Positions 42,967 through 52,576 are shown, numbered from the stretch's first letter. The stretch is DNA of 64,000 nt from JAWKRB01 sp041389885 (GCA_041389885.1 JAWKRB010000005.1:248001-312000); one strand, 5' to 3'. Numbers and translations are program-made. Notes: generated from the letters alone by a model not told the origin.

Positions 42967-44988
42967 CTAGATCGTGATGCTGCACGGGATGCGGTCGGGG
43001 CGCAGGACCTCGTACGCGACCGCGCGGTGCCGGTTGGCCTCGTCGACCCGCGCGGCCTGCGCGCGCAGCGCCGAGAACAGCTCCCGCTGCGCGGCGATGA
43101 GCTCGGGCTCGTAGAAGTACATCCTCGACCACCCCTCTTCGGGCAGGAGAAACTCCTCGTCGTCGCCGAAGGTCGAGAGGGCGCGGGCGATGGCCACCTG
43201 CCCCATCGTCTGATCGAGGTCGGGGAGCATCGCGCGGATGTCGTCGTCGGTGGTCTCGCCCTTCTGCGTCGGCGGCGGGCGGTGCAGGCCCAGGGGCGCG
43301 TTGGGCACCCAGCCGTAGTGCTCGAACTGCAGGTTGTTCACCGCGGAGTGCGTGACGGTCACGGTGAAGATCAGGGTGTGCAGCAGGTCGAAGAGCGCTT
43401 CGCGGTGGGAGAGCGACGCGTACGGGAGGCGGTCGGGGGGCACGCCGTGGGTGGTGAGGTCGCGCCAGAACTCCTGCACCTCGGTGTCTTCGGCGACGTC
43501 CTCGTCGCGGAGGTAGAAGTGACCGAGGGAGTTGCGCACGTAGGCGCCGAGGATGTCCCACAGCGGCCGCGCGTCGTCTCGATAGGGGTAGTACGGGAGC
43601 GTCTGGGGGTCGTCGACGCCGCGGCGCCGCAGGTCGTCGGGCAGGCGCATGTGCTCGAAGCGCCACTGCGCCCACGCCCGCAGCGCGAGCTTCATGTGAC
43701 CCATCTCGGGGCCGCCGCAGGACATGAAGTCGTCGAACACCCCGTTGGGGGCGAGGAGGGTCACCCGCGCGCCCTGGTTGATCGCCAGGGTGTACCTGAA
43801 GTGCCGGCGCATCAGCTTGTACACCGGGTGCTGAAACGCGAGGTTGCGCATCGCGGCGACGAGGAAGGGCTCGACCGTGAAGTGGGTGTTGATGGCGTGC
43901 GCGAGCACCTGGTGCAGGTTGCCCTCGGCGCAGCGCACGAAGAGCTTGGCGGCGAGCCAGTCGTTCGGGGCGTCGTTGGGGGTGAACACGGGCGCGTCGG
44001 GGCGGCGCTCGAGCTGAATCGCCACCGGGCGCAGGTGGCCGTCGGCGCCGCGGTAGAACAGCGCGCGGGCGGGGGGCGCGTAGCGCTCGCGCACGGAGCC
44101 GTCCTCGTCTGCCTGGCGAAACATCGGCAGCCCCTCGAGCAGCGCGAAGTCCAGCAGGAACACCCTGCGCGACGCCAGCGCCTCGTCGAGCGTGACGCCC
44201 GGGTCGAGGAGCCCTCGGAGCGCGGCCTCGCTCAGCGGCATCCCCGCGGGGCGCGCGAGGGCGAGGGTGAGGGCGACGGGGCTCGTGCCCTGCAGGGTGT
44301 GCCGCGCGAACTCGCGGTCGTCGGTCCAGCGTTCGGCGACGGCGGGCACGCCCACGAAGCGCAGCAGGTCCTTGAGGCGCTCGAAGGCGTTCCACGCGTG
44401 GGAGAGCACCGGGCGCGCGAGCTGGAGCTTGCTCATCGTCTCGGCGAAGGTGACGTGGTAGCTGCGGTCGATGAGGCCGCGGTAGGCCTCTTCCGCGGGG
44501 AGCGGGCGCTCTTCGCTCACGTCGAGCTGCCCCAGACCCGGCAGGGCCTGCGCCCCCCAGGGGTACTTCGCGCGCCGCCGCTCGAGGCTCTCGCGCCGCT
44601 CCGCCGCGCGGGCCGGCGAGGTCTCGCGCTGGGGCAGGCTGGCCGACGCCTCGAGCAGCTCGACCTCGTCGCCGCCCTTGATCCAGCCGTGAAAGGGAAA
44701 GCGTCGCTCGACCCCGTCGAGCTCGACGAGGAGGTACTCCAGAAACCAGTCGTCCTTGACCAGCGTGGGGTCGTTGCGGAGCCGCACCGAGAGCAGCTTG
44801 CCCACCGGGTCTCCGGGCACCTCGTAGTGGCCGACGGAGCCCGCGGTGAAGTCGACGCGCCGCGGGGTGTCGAGCACGTGCGGGCCGCTCTCCCCGTGCT
44901 CGCCGCGCAGCACGATGGAGACGGTCCCCAGGGTCCCTGCGGCGAAGCGATCGCCTGTGCGAACCGTGATGGCGTAGGTGACCTTCAT
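42967..44988 (-). CDS. Lipoxygenase with N-terminal PLAT domain
   Basis: 673 residues from ATG 44988, preceded by AGGAGGG. Residues ~1-105 are a PLAT/LH2 beta-sandwich. The catalytic domain shows the iron-binding pattern LHQVLAHAINTHFTVEPF (His-x4-His), THSAVNNLQFEHYGWVPNAP (His/Asn) and the C-terminal IPCSITI, whose final Ile supplies a carboxylate. It should dioxygenate polyunsaturated fatty acids. No signal peptide is seen, unlike the secreted Pseudomonas enzyme. A desaturase and an esterase lie next door. Confidence 0.92.
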   Translation of the reverse strand: MKVTYAITVRTGDRFAAGTLGTVSIVLRGEHGESGPHVLDTPRRVDFTAGSVGHYEVPGDPVGKLLSVRLRNDPTLVKDDWFLEYLLVELDGVERRFPFHGWIKGGDEVELLEASASLPQRETSPARAAERRESLERRRAKYPWGAQALPGLGQLDVSEERPLPAEEAYRGLIDRSYHVTFAETMSKLQLARPVLSHAWNAFERLKDLLRFVGVPAVAERWTDDREFARHTLQGTSPVALTLALARPAGMPLSEAALRGLLDPGVTLDEALASRRVFLLDFALLEGLPMFRQADEDGSVRERYAPPARALFYRGADGHLRPVAIQLERRPDAPVFTPNDAPNDWLAAKLFVRCAEGNLHQVLAHAINTHFTVEPFLVAAMRNLAFQHPVYKLMRRHFRYTLAINQGARVTLLAPNGVFDDFMSCGGPEMGHMKLALRAWAQWRFEHMRLPDDLRRRGVDDPQTLPYYPYRDDARPLWDILGAYVRNSLGHFYLRDEDVAEDTEVQEFWRDLTTHGVPPDRLPYASLSHREALFDLLHTLIFTVTVTHSAVNNLQFEHYGWVPNAPLGLHRPPPTQKGETTDDDIRAMLPDLDQTMGQVAIARALSTFGDDEEFLLPEEGWSRMYFYEPELIAAQRELFSALRAQAARVDEANRHRAVAYEVLRPDRIPCSITI

Positions 44989-45128
44989 CGTCGTGGTCCC
45001 TCCTGAATCACACGAGACTCTCGCACAGGACCGGGCGGGGCCGCCGAGCCCCACCCCTCGAAATCGCGCGTCACGTAGGCAGAGCCCCCCTCGTGAGACA
45101 ATTCGTCCCCGCGTCCGGCGCGGCGCGC

Positions 45129-45713
45129 TCACCCCCGCAGGATCGCCGCCACGCGGTCGAGCACCCGGGGGTCGGTGATCATGAAGCGGTGCAGCGCCAC
45201 GGGCACCGCGGTCACGCTCCGCGCGCCGGGGAGCACCGCCGTGCGCGCGGGCGTCACCATCACGTCGAAGGGGGTGTACAGGCAGTGCACCTCCACCGCG
45301 CCGAAGGGGTCTGGGTCGGCCGCGAGGTCGCGCAGCAGCGCGCTGCCGGGGCGCATGTCGCGCGCGCCCGCGAGGGGCAGCGCGTGGGCGGTGAGCGTGC
45401 CGTGGTGCGGGCCCGACAGCGAGACGAAGCGACGCACGAGGTCACGACCTCCGCCGCGCTGGATCCAGTGGCGCGCGACGAGGGCGCCCATGCTGAAGCC
45501 CACCACGTCGAGGGCGCCGTTCTGCGCGAGGGCGCGCGCCTTCGCGTCGACCTGCGCCGAGAGCGCGGCGAGGGGCGCCGCGCCGGTGTTGGGCGTGAGG
45601 TCCATGGCGTGCACCGACGAGACGCCGCGCGCGACGAGGCCGGCGCGCAGGGGCTCGAGGCGCCGCGCGGAGTCCCAGATCCCGTGCACGAGGAGCACCG
45701 GCGGCGCGGTCAC
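45129..45713 (-). CDS. Alpha/beta-hydrolase (PGAP1/lipase-class esterase)
   Basis: 194 residues from the GTG at 45713 overlapping the desaturase stop (GTGA). Motifs are LLVHGIWDS (oxyanion HG), VVGFSMGALVARHW (GxSxG Ser ~75), SGPHHGT and a C-terminal VALHRFMITDPRV His. There is no signal peptide. It is a likely lipase or thioesterase acting with the coupled acyl desaturase; the substrate is unproven. Confidence 0.85.
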   Translation of the reverse strand: MTAPPVLLVHGIWDSARRLEPLRAGLVARGVSSVHAMDLTPNTGAAPLAALSAQVDAKARALAQNGALDVVGFSMGALVARHWIQRGGGRDLVRRFVSLSGPHHGTLTAHALPLAGARDMRPGSALLRDLAADPDPFGAVEVHCLYTPFDVMVTPARTAVLPGARSVTAVPVALHRFMITDPRVLDRVAAILRG

Positions 45714-46579
45714 GGCGCGGCCTCGACGCGCGGCGGGCCCTCCGCGCCCGCGAGGACCCACGCGGGGGGCACGCGCAGGTCCCACACCACGCCGAGCCAC
45801 GAGAGCGCCTTGAGGACGTAGTAGGTCACGTCGATCTCCCACCAGAAGAAGCCGTTGCGCGCGCTCGACTGGTAGTGGTGGTGGTTGTTGTGCCAGCCCT
45901 CGCCGAGGGTGATCAGCGCGAGCCAGAGGTTGTTGCGCGAGGTGTCCGAGGTCTCATAGCGCCGCGAGCCCCACACGTGCGCGAGGGAGTTGATGCTGAA
46001 GGTCGCGTTCCACATCGCGACGATGGGGAGAAAGCCTCCCCAGAAGAGCCAGGGGAGGCCCCCCAGCGCGAGCATCGTCACGCAGAGCGCCACCGGCCCG
46101 AGGACCCACCGGTCGTTGAGGAACACCAGCTCGGGGTACTGCGAGAATTCCCTGCGCTGCGCGGGCGGCGTCTCGTTGTACTTCGACGCGAGGAACCACA
46201 GCGCGTGGGACCAGAAGAACCCGCGTCGGGGCGAGTGGATGTCCTGGGGCTGATCGGAGAACTTGTGGTGGTGGCGGTGGTGCCCCGACCACCAGAGCAC
46301 GCCCTTCTGCGACGTGAGGGTGCCCAGGGCCGCGAGCACGAACTGGAACACCCGCCCGGTCTTGAAGCTCCGGTGGGAGAAATAGCGGTGATAGCCGGCC
46401 ATGATCCCGAAGGTGCCGAGGCCGTACGCGACGAGGAACGCGCCCACGTTGCTCCAGCGAAACGGCACGAAGAGCACGCCCAGCGCGAGCGCATGGAGGA
46501 GCCAGAAGAACACCGACGCGCCTCGGAGGCTGAGCTGCTCGTCGGGGCCGCGGGCGTAGGGGTCGGTCGGGTTCTGCAC
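45710..46579 (-). CDS. Delta-9-type acyl-CoA desaturase
   Basis: 289 residues, four membrane helices in two pairs. The three His boxes of the family are visible: HRYFSH, HHRHHH and HNNHHH (GEGWHNNHHHYQSS). WGSRRYETSDTSRNNLW is a further family block. It inserts a cis double bond in acyl chains. Coupled to the esterase and near the lipoxygenase, it fits an unsaturated-lipid neighbourhood. Confidence 0.95.
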   Translation of the reverse strand: MQNPTDPYARGPDEQLSLRGASVFFWLLHALALGVLFVPFRWSNVGAFLVAYGLGTFGIMAGYHRYFSHRSFKTGRVFQFVLAALGTLTSQKGVLWWSGHHRHHHKFSDQPQDIHSPRRGFFWSHALWFLASKYNETPPAQRREFSQYPELVFLNDRWVLGPVALCVTMLALGGLPWLFWGGFLPIVAMWNATFSINSLAHVWGSRRYETSDTSRNNLWLALITLGEGWHNNHHHYQSSARNGFFWWEIDVTYYVLKALSWLGVVWDLRVPPAWVLAGAEGPPRVEAAP

Positions 46580-46687
46580 GGTGCATAGGTCGTCGGCGCG
46601 CCCCGAAGGTCAAGCGCGCGCGGAGAATTCGTCGGCGCGCGGCGCGCGGCGCGCGAGGACGAGGCCGCGTCGTGTTAGCTCAACGGC

Positions 46688-47512
46688 ATGTCGAACGATC
46701 CCTCGAGGGCAGGTCGTCACGGGCGCGGAGACGGAGCCGACGACGACCGCCCGGAGCTCCTCGCCGCCCGCGCGCCGACGCACGCGGAGCGCTGCCGCAC
46801 GCTGATCGCCGACGCGCGCTCGGCCACGCTCTGCACCCTCGCGCGGGAGCCCGCGGGCTACCCCTACGGCTCCCTCGTGACGGTGGCGTGGGACCGCGCG
46901 GGGCGCCCCCTCATGCTCCTCTCGCGCCTCGCGGAGCACACGCAGAACCTCGACGACCGCGCCGAGGCGTCGATGCTCGTGACAGAGCCCGCGGGGCGCC
47001 ACGAAGAGGCCCTCGCCCTCGGCCGCGTGACCCTCCTCGGCACCTGCGCGAAGGTGCCCGCCGCGGAGTCTGCGGCGGCGCGCGAGACCTTCCTCGCCGC
47101 GCAGCCCCGCGCGGAGTACTACGTCGACTTCGAAGACTTCGCGTTCTACCGCCTCGAGCCCACCGCGCTGCGCTACGTGGGCGGCTTCGGGCGCATGTCG
47201 TGGGTGGGCGCGGCCGACTACGCGCGCGCCGAGGCCGACCCCCTCGCGGGCGACGCCGCCGACATCCTCGCGCACATGAACGGCGACCACGGGAGCGCGC
47301 TGATCGCCTACGCGCGGGGGCTCCTGCGGGTGCCCGAGACCAGCGCGGCGACGATGACGGCGGTCGACCGCTACGGCTTCGACCTGACCCTCACGACGGC
47401 GCGGGGACCCAAGGCCGCGCGCCTCGCCTTCGACGCGCCGGTCGCCACGGTCGACGACGTGCGCAAGGCCATGGTCGCGCTGGTGAAGCGCGCGCGCGCG
47501 GCGTTGAGCTGA
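46688..47512 (+). CDS. HugZ-like FMN-binding / pyridoxamine oxidase-fold protein
   Basis: 274 residues. The N-terminal split-barrel has TLIADARSATLCTLAREPAGYPYGSLV and LSRLAEHTQNL. The C-terminal ~85 residues are a DUF2470 domain (ADILAHMNGDHGSALIAYARGL) containing a haem-linked HMNxDH motif. HugZ/HutZ proteins degrade or handle haem; plant relatives bind haem or protochlorophyllide. The start is the ATG after a TTAGCTCAACGGC stretch. It is convergent with the SDR gene (4-bp gap). Confidence 0.85.
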   Translation: MSNDPSRAGRHGRGDGADDDRPELLAARAPTHAERCRTLIADARSATLCTLAREPAGYPYGSLVTVAWDRAGRPLMLLSRLAEHTQNLDDRAEASMLVTEPAGRHEEALALGRVTLLGTCAKVPAAESAAARETFLAAQPRAEYYVDFEDFAFYRLEPTALRYVGGFGRMSWVGAADYARAEADPLAGDAADILAHMNGDHGSALIAYARGLLRVPETSAATMTAVDRYGFDLTLTTARGPKAARLAFDAPVATVDDVRKAMVALVKRARAALS

Positions 47513-47516
47513 GGAC

Positions 47517-48467
47517 TCAGGGCGCCGCGCGACGAGACCCGCGAGGGCGGAGCGTCGGCGGGTCGGCGTCCTCGCCGGTGAGCCGCGCCGACTCCGCCCA
47601 GAGCCTCGCGGCGATGTCCTCGCGATGGCTGTACGCGCTGGTCGCCACCGGCACCGGCGAACCGCGAAGCTCGCCGAACCCCGACGGCCCGTAGCACGCG
47701 CCGCCGACGGCCGCGGGGTCTGTCGCCGCGCGCAGCGTCGGCAGCGCGCCCATCGCCGGGGACTGGTACGTCCCTCGAAAGGATCCCATGACGCGCGCCC
47801 CGAGGGCGCCGAACTCCCGCCCGAGCTCTGTCGCCGCGGCGCCGGGGTGGCTCGACAGCGCCATGCACGCCGCGCCCGCGCGCGTGAAGCGGAGCTGGAG
47901 CTCGTGGGTGAAGAGCAGGTTGGCGACCTTGCTCTGCCCATAACGGCGCCAGCGCGCGTAGCTCCGCGCCGCGTCGAGGTCGTCGAAGTCGATGCGGCCG
48001 AAGCGGTGCATCAGCGAGGTCACGGTCACCACCCGGGAGCCCGGCGTGGCGCCGAGCAGCGGGAGGAGTCGCAGCGTCAGCGCGAAGTGCCCGAGGTGGT
48101 TCGTGCCGAGCTGCACCTCGAAGCCGTCGGCGGTGCGGCGCAGCGGGGGCACCATCACCCCGGCGTTGTTGATGAGCAGGTCGAGGCGCGCTCCTCGCGC
48201 GCCGACCTCGTCGGCGGCGCGGCGGACGGAGGCGAGGTCGGCGAGGTCGAGCGCGACGACCTGGAGCGACGCGCCGGGGACGCACGCGGCGATGCGGCCC
48301 CGGGCCTCTTCGGCGCGAACAGGGTCGCGGCACCCGAGGAGCACCGTGGCGCCCTTCGCCGCCAGGGCGCGCGCCGTCTCGTAGCCGAGGCCGCTGTTGG
48401 CGCCGGTCACCAGCGCGACGCGGCCGCGCTGGTCGGGGATGTCGCTCTCGGTCCAGGGTCGTCGCAT
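47517..48467 (-). CDS. Short-chain dehydrogenase/reductase (retinol dehydrogenase-like)
   Basis: 316 residues from ATG 48467. Upstream in-frame sequence is basic and unlikely to be coding. It has the Rossmann TGANSGLG, NNAGVM, TSLMHRFG with the catalytic Ser region and YGQSKVANLLF (Tyr-x3-Lys). The extended C-terminus (SHPGAAATELGR) is like WWOX/retinol dehydrogenase-type SDRs. It uses NAD(P)H; the substrate is unknown. Confidence 0.9.
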   Translation of the reverse strand: MRRPWTESDIPDQRGRVALVTGANSGLGYETARALAAKGATVLLGCRDPVRAEEARGRIAACVPGASLQVVALDLADLASVRRAADEVGARGARLDLLINNAGVMVPPLRRTADGFEVQLGTNHLGHFALTLRLLPLLGATPGSRVVTVTSLMHRFGRIDFDDLDAARSYARWRRYGQSKVANLLFTHELQLRFTRAGAACMALSSHPGAAATELGREFGALGARVMGSFRGTYQSPAMGALPTLRAATDPAAVGGACYGPSGFGELRGSPVPVATSAYSHREDIAARLWAESARLTGEDADPPTLRPRGSRRAAP

Positions 48468-48674
48468 CGAGTCCCTCGTCGCGATGGACGTCGTCAACGC
48501 CCGGTCAAGGCGCGAGGCCTTGCTCGCCGCCGCAGCGCGGAGGCGGAGGGTGCGCCTGGCGGGGCGCTCGCGGAACCTCCCGCGGAGGCGATCGTCGAGG
48601 AAGATCCCTCTGGGGTCAACGGCGCGGCGCACGGCGTCGACGCGCTCCCCGATCCGCTGCGAAGCGCCCGCGCC

Positions 48675-50537
48675 TCAGTCGCTCATCGCGCGGAGCAGCT
48701 CGGCGATGCGCGCGCCCGTGCCGTCGTCGCGGTGAAAGCCCACGAGGTGACGGTCGGCCTCGCCCGCGGTGCTCTGCTCGCGGTGGTGGCCCGTCGCCAC
48801 GTCGGCGTAGTGCAAGATCACCGCGTCGAGGGTGGTGAAGGTCCCGCCGTGGCCCCAGGGGCCCGTGTGCGCGACGTTGCGGAGGGTGGGCGTGTGGAAC
48901 ATCCCCTCCATGATGTCGACCCGCGCGAGGCCCGCGAGGTGCGCGCCCTGCGTGGGGTCGTCGCTGAAGGCGCCGTCGGCGCGAAAGGGCGACGCGAGGA
49001 GCGCGCGCACCGTCGCGTAGCGCCCCTGGTCGGGCACGCCGTCGCGACGTCCCGTGGGCATGCCGATGTTGTGAAAGCTGTCGTTGCTCAGCGCGGGGCC
49101 GAAGTGGCACTGCGCGCACCCCGCGTTGAGGAAGGTGCGGAGCCCGTCGCGCGCGAGGGGCGTCATCGCCGCGAAGTCTCCCGCGAGGTAGCGGTCGAAG
49201 GCCGTGGCGCGCGGCGCGAGGGTGCGCTCGTAGGCCGCGATGGCCTTGCCCGCGTTCACGAAGACCCCGTCGATCGCCGCGCGGTCCTCGGGGCGCATCG
49301 ACTCCCACGCGGCCACGCCCGGACGCGCGCCCGGAGGGAAGCGCGCGGCGTCGTCGAGGGCGGGCAGCGCGCCGAAGACCTCGGTGTACAACGCCCTGTG
49401 CTGCAAGGAGATACGCCGCGCGACCTCGGTGCGCGCGCCCCCCATCTCGTCGGGGTTCTCGATGGGCCCCAGGGCCTGGGACCACATCGAGTCGGCGCGT
49501 CCGTCCCAGAACTGCCAGCGCAGGTGCGGGCTCACGCGCACCGAGGGCGTGTTGCGGTCGAGCGCGCGCAGCCCGAGGCCCGTGGCGCGCCCGTCGGCGA
49601 GGTCGTGCTCGACGCTGTGGCAGGTCGCGCAGCTCACCTCGCCGTTCGACGAGAGGCCCGGGTCGTGAAAGAGCGCGTCGCCCAGCGCCGCCGCGCGGGG
49701 GTTGTCGGCCACGCGGTTCGTGGGGTCGGGCGGCGGTCGCCCCAGGGGAGACATCTCGCGCAGAAACTCCCACTCGCCCTGCGAGAAGCGGTCGTCGACG
49801 CGGGTGCGCAGGGGGGTCGTGACCCGCGGGCCGCCGGTGAGCGCGGCGACCGCGGCGTTGAGGTTGTCTTCGGTCTCCTCGGGCGTCGGGTTCTCCTGCA
49901 CCCGCAGCGGGATCATCGTGCGCGGGTCGATGAACAGCACCAGCGGCAGCCTTGGCGCGCCGAGGAAGTACGGCAGCAGCGAGTACGCCGGGTCGGCCGC
50001 GAGGTGGTCGGGCGGCGCGTCGTAGCGCGCGAGCCAGGGCGCGAGGTCGGCCGTCGTCGCCGGCAGGTTCTGCTCGCCGAAGACCAGCGCGTCGAAGACC
50101 TCTACCCGCGATCCGATCGCGCTGCGCCGCAGGGCGTTGGTGTGACCCACGGCGAAGCGCGAGTGCCCCGACCAGGCCGCGACCACGCGCAGCACCAGGA
50201 GCTTCGGCTCCCGCGCGCAGGGGGTGTAGCGGTCGGCGAGGCGCACCTCCCCCGCCGCGCCCATGAAGCGGAGCGCGGGGACCGGCGCGTCGTCGGCGAT
50301 CTCGGCGACCTCGGGGTAGGGCATCGCCTGCCCGTTCGGGCACCGGGGGTTGGGGTCGGGCGCGTCGCGGGGCGCGGTCACGTCGACGACATCGCGGGGC
50401 GCGGTCACGTCGATGACATCGCGGGGCGCGGCGACGTCCTGCGGCGCGGTCGCGTCGCTCCCGGCGTCGGCGGGCGCGGGCGCGGGCTCAGAGCACCCGA
50501 GGGCGAGGGCGGCGGCGAGCAGCGACGCGGAGCGCAT
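48675..50537 (-). CDS. Lipoprotein fusing a thioredoxin-like domain to a di-haem MauG/CcpA peroxidase
   Basis: 620 residues. The signal/lipobox is AAALALGC. A repetitive TAPRDVxDV stalk (27-bp DNA repeat at 50366-50430) is followed by a thioredoxin-like segment (~75-240: KLLVLRVVAAW, LPLVLFIDPRTM) without the CxxC pair. Residues ~260-610 are a di-haem cytochrome c peroxidase with haem sites CATCH and CAQCH, the MauG/CcpA loop HTPTLRNVAHTGPWGHGG and a Met/His ligand set that I did not resolve. It should reduce peroxide or oxidise a protein partner in the periplasm. The combination is unusual. Confidence 0.85.
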   Translation of the reverse strand: MRSASLLAAALALGCSEPAPAPADAGSDATAPQDVAAPRDVIDVTAPRDVVDVTAPRDAPDPNPRCPNGQAMPYPEVAEIADDAPVPALRFMGAAGEVRLADRYTPCAREPKLLVLRVVAAWSGHSRFAVGHTNALRRSAIGSRVEVFDALVFGEQNLPATTADLAPWLARYDAPPDHLAADPAYSLLPYFLGAPRLPLVLFIDPRTMIPLRVQENPTPEETEDNLNAAVAALTGGPRVTTPLRTRVDDRFSQGEWEFLREMSPLGRPPPDPTNRVADNPRAAALGDALFHDPGLSSNGEVSCATCHSVEHDLADGRATGLGLRALDRNTPSVRVSPHLRWQFWDGRADSMWSQALGPIENPDEMGGARTEVARRISLQHRALYTEVFGALPALDDAARFPPGARPGVAAWESMRPEDRAAIDGVFVNAGKAIAAYERTLAPRATAFDRYLAGDFAAMTPLARDGLRTFLNAGCAQCHFGPALSNDSFHNIGMPTGRRDGVPDQGRYATVRALLASPFRADGAFSDDPTQGAHLAGLARVDIMEGMFHTPTLRNVAHTGPWGHGGTFTTLDAVILHYADVATGHHREQSTAGEADRHLVGFHRDDGTGARIAELLRAMSD

Positions 50538-50569
50538 GGCCCCAGTGCCTACCACACCGGCGCGGTCGG

Positions 50570-51397
50570 TCACTCGTCCGCGAGCACGCGGAGGCGGCCG
50601 TCGCCCAGGCTCGCGCGGCGCGCGGGCTTCGCGAGGTCTTCGGGCTTCACCGCCAGCGCGCGGTCGAGGAGCTGCGTCGGGCGCACGTTGCCCAGGGCGG
50701 CGTAGACCGAGCTCTTGATCCCCGCGTGCTCGGCCTCGAGGCTGCCCAGCAGGGCCTTGACCCGCTTGCGCTGCGCGGTCTCCTGCGAGCCGCAGAGGTT
50801 GCACGGGAGAATGGGGTACCCCCGCGCCTGCGCGAACGCCGCGAGGGTCTCTTCGGCGCAGTGGATCATCGGGCGGATCACCGTGTTGCGCCCGTCGTCG
50901 CTCACGAGCCGCGCGGGCATCGCGGCGATCTTCCCCGCGAAGAGCAGGTTGAGCAGCAGCGTCTCGATGGCGTCGTCGCGGTGGTGACCCAGCGCGATCT
51001 TCGTGCAGCCCAGCGACATCGCCGCGTTGTAGAGCACGCCACGGCGCAGCCGGGAGCACAGGGAGCAGTAGGTCGCGCCCTCGGGCACCTTCTCCATCAC
51101 CACGGAGTAGGTGTCTTCGCGGAGGATGTGGTGGGTGTACCCGCCCGCCTCGAGAAAGTTGCGCAGCGGCGCGCCGTCGTAGCCGGGCTGCCCCTGGTCG
51201 AGGTGCACCGCCACGAGCTCGAAGCGAATCGGCGCGCGTCCCTGGAGGATCCGCAGGATCTCCAGCATCGCGTAGGAGTCTTTGCCCCCCGACACGGCGA
51301 CCATCACGCGGTCGCCGTCTTCGATCATGGACCAGTCGCCGATGGCGCGGCCCACGTCGCGAAGGATCTTGCGCTCGAGCTCCGCGACGCTCGCCAC
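50570..51397 (-). CDS. ttcA: tRNA 2-thiocytidine biosynthesis protein TtcA
   Basis: 275 residues. PP-loop SGGKDS is near residue 36 and the two Cys pairs that bind the Fe-S cluster are seen as CSLC and CNLC. GHHRDDAIETLLLNLLF and HCAEETLAAFA are further family blocks. TtcA thiolates C32 of some tRNAs. Its start is 2 bp from the stop of the upstream glycosidase gene, so the two probably form an operon. Confidence 0.93.
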   Translation of the reverse strand: MASVAELERKILRDVGRAIGDWSMIEDGDRVMVAVSGGKDSYAMLEILRILQGRAPIRFELVAVHLDQGQPGYDGAPLRNFLEAGGYTHHILREDTYSVVMEKVPEGATYCSLCSRLRRGVLYNAAMSLGCTKIALGHHRDDAIETLLLNLLFAGKIAAMPARLVSDDGRNTVIRPMIHCAEETLAAFAQARGYPILPCNLCGSQETAQRKRVKALLGSLEAEHAGIKSSVYAALGNVRPTQLLDRALAVKPEDLAKPARRASLGDGRLRVLADE

Positions 51398-51398
51398 C

Positions 51399-52514
51399 TC
51401 ACGCGCCCTTCGTCGCGCCCTGAGGGAGCGCGCCCGGTCGCCGCGACTTCGCCTTGCGCGCGCGAGAGATGGCCCAGAAGACCCCCGCGCCGACGGCCGA
51501 CACGAAGGCCAGAAACAGCGCCGGGACCACGATCTCGCGGTGCCGCCCGAGGTGCAGCCGGTCGATCACGGCGTAGCGCCCGAGGCGGGCGGCGAGGCGC
51601 GCGCGCAGGCCCGTGGGCTCTTGCTCCGCGGGGGCCGCGGCGGGGGCGCGGGCGGCGATCTCGGTCGCGCGCTGCTGCACCGCGGGGGGCGTGGGCTCGG
51701 TGCGCGCCGCGGGCGCGGGCGCGGCGGCGGGGCGCGGCGGGGCGATGAAGCCGATGTGGTTGATCACCTCGCGCTCCCATCCGCGGGACGGGCGGTTGAC
51801 CACGCCGCCCTCGGAGGCGACGTAGAGCGTGGTGCTGCCGCCGCCGTCGAGGTTGATCGCGCGCCAGGCGCCGAGCTCGACCATGAGCTCGGCCATTTCG
51901 ACCAGGGTGCCGCCGTGGCTCGTCGCGCGGCGGCCGTCGACGGTGGCGACGATGACCCTGCGGCCGTCTTCGCTCACCCCCGCGGCGCTGCGCGGCTCAC
52001 GGCCCCAGGTGCGGGGAAAGGTGTAGAGCCCAGGGTCCATGCGCCCGCGCTCGACGAGCAGGGGACGTCCCGAGACGCCCTCGCTCACCCGTCGACGCGA
52101 GGCGACGACCACCTCGCTGGGGGGAGAGATCCACGCGCGCCCGGCCTGGGTGACGGCGATGAAGCCGTGCTCCTCGTCGTCGGTGCCCCAGACGTGCCCG
52201 CCCCCCGCGGCGAGGCCCTGGGCCCCCTGACCGAAGAGCCCCCAGAAGCCGCCGTTGATCGCCGCGGCGAGGTTGGCGTCGCGGGCGTAGGCGCTGGTGC
52301 TCTTCCACCGCTCGCGCGGGGGCGTGCAACGGATCTGCACGCCGGGCTCGTCGAGGTTCACCACGAGGGCGTGAAACTCCGCGGGCGCGGTGGTGGTGCG
52401 GTGCAGGTGGCGGATGCCGGGGTTGGGCTCGGTCCAGATGTCGACCGCGCGCGCCGGGAGCGCCGCGGTGACGACGGCGACGAACAGCATGGAGGCGCGG
52501 CGGTGAGGTTTCAC
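51399..52514 (-). CDS. Secreted phosphodiester glycosidase (NAGPA-like) with C-terminal anchor
   Basis: 371 residues from a GTG at 52514, which gives a normal signal peptide (KPHRRASMLFVAVVTAALPARA). The NAGPA-type domain has AAINGGFWG, SEDGRRVIVATVDGR, and INLDGGGSTTLYV (catalytic core). A Pro/Ala linker and one C-terminal membrane helix (VVPALFLAFVSAVGAGVFW) with a basic tail follow. It probably removes sugar from phosphodiester-linked glycans. It is co-oriented with ttcA. Confidence 0.88.
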   Translation of the reverse strand: MKPHRRASMLFVAVVTAALPARAVDIWTEPNPGIRHLHRTTTAPAEFHALVVNLDEPGVQIRCTPPRERWKSTSAYARDANLAAAINGGFWGLFGQGAQGLAAGGGHVWGTDDEEHGFIAVTQAGRAWISPPSEVVVASRRRVSEGVSGRPLLVERGRMDPGLYTFPRTWGREPRSAAGVSEDGRRVIVATVDGRRATSHGGTLVEMAELMVELGAWRAINLDGGGSTTLYVASEGGVVNRPSRGWEREVINHIGFIAPPRPAAAPAPAARTEPTPPAVQQRATEIAARAPAAAPAEQEPTGLRARLAARLGRYAVIDRLHLGRHREIVVPALFLAFVSAVGAGVFWAISRARKAKSRRPGALPQGATKGA

Positions 52515-52576
52515 TGGGGTGGCGTGCGGTGTGGGGTCGCGCGCGCCCGCCGCGGCTTGTGGTACAGGGCGCTGGA

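Noticed and set aside
46671..46687. tRNA-like stretch gttagctcaacggc
   Set aside because: It resembles a tRNA D-arm but there is no acceptor stem, anticodon arm or TTC loop around it, and the next gene starts inside the would-be tRNA.
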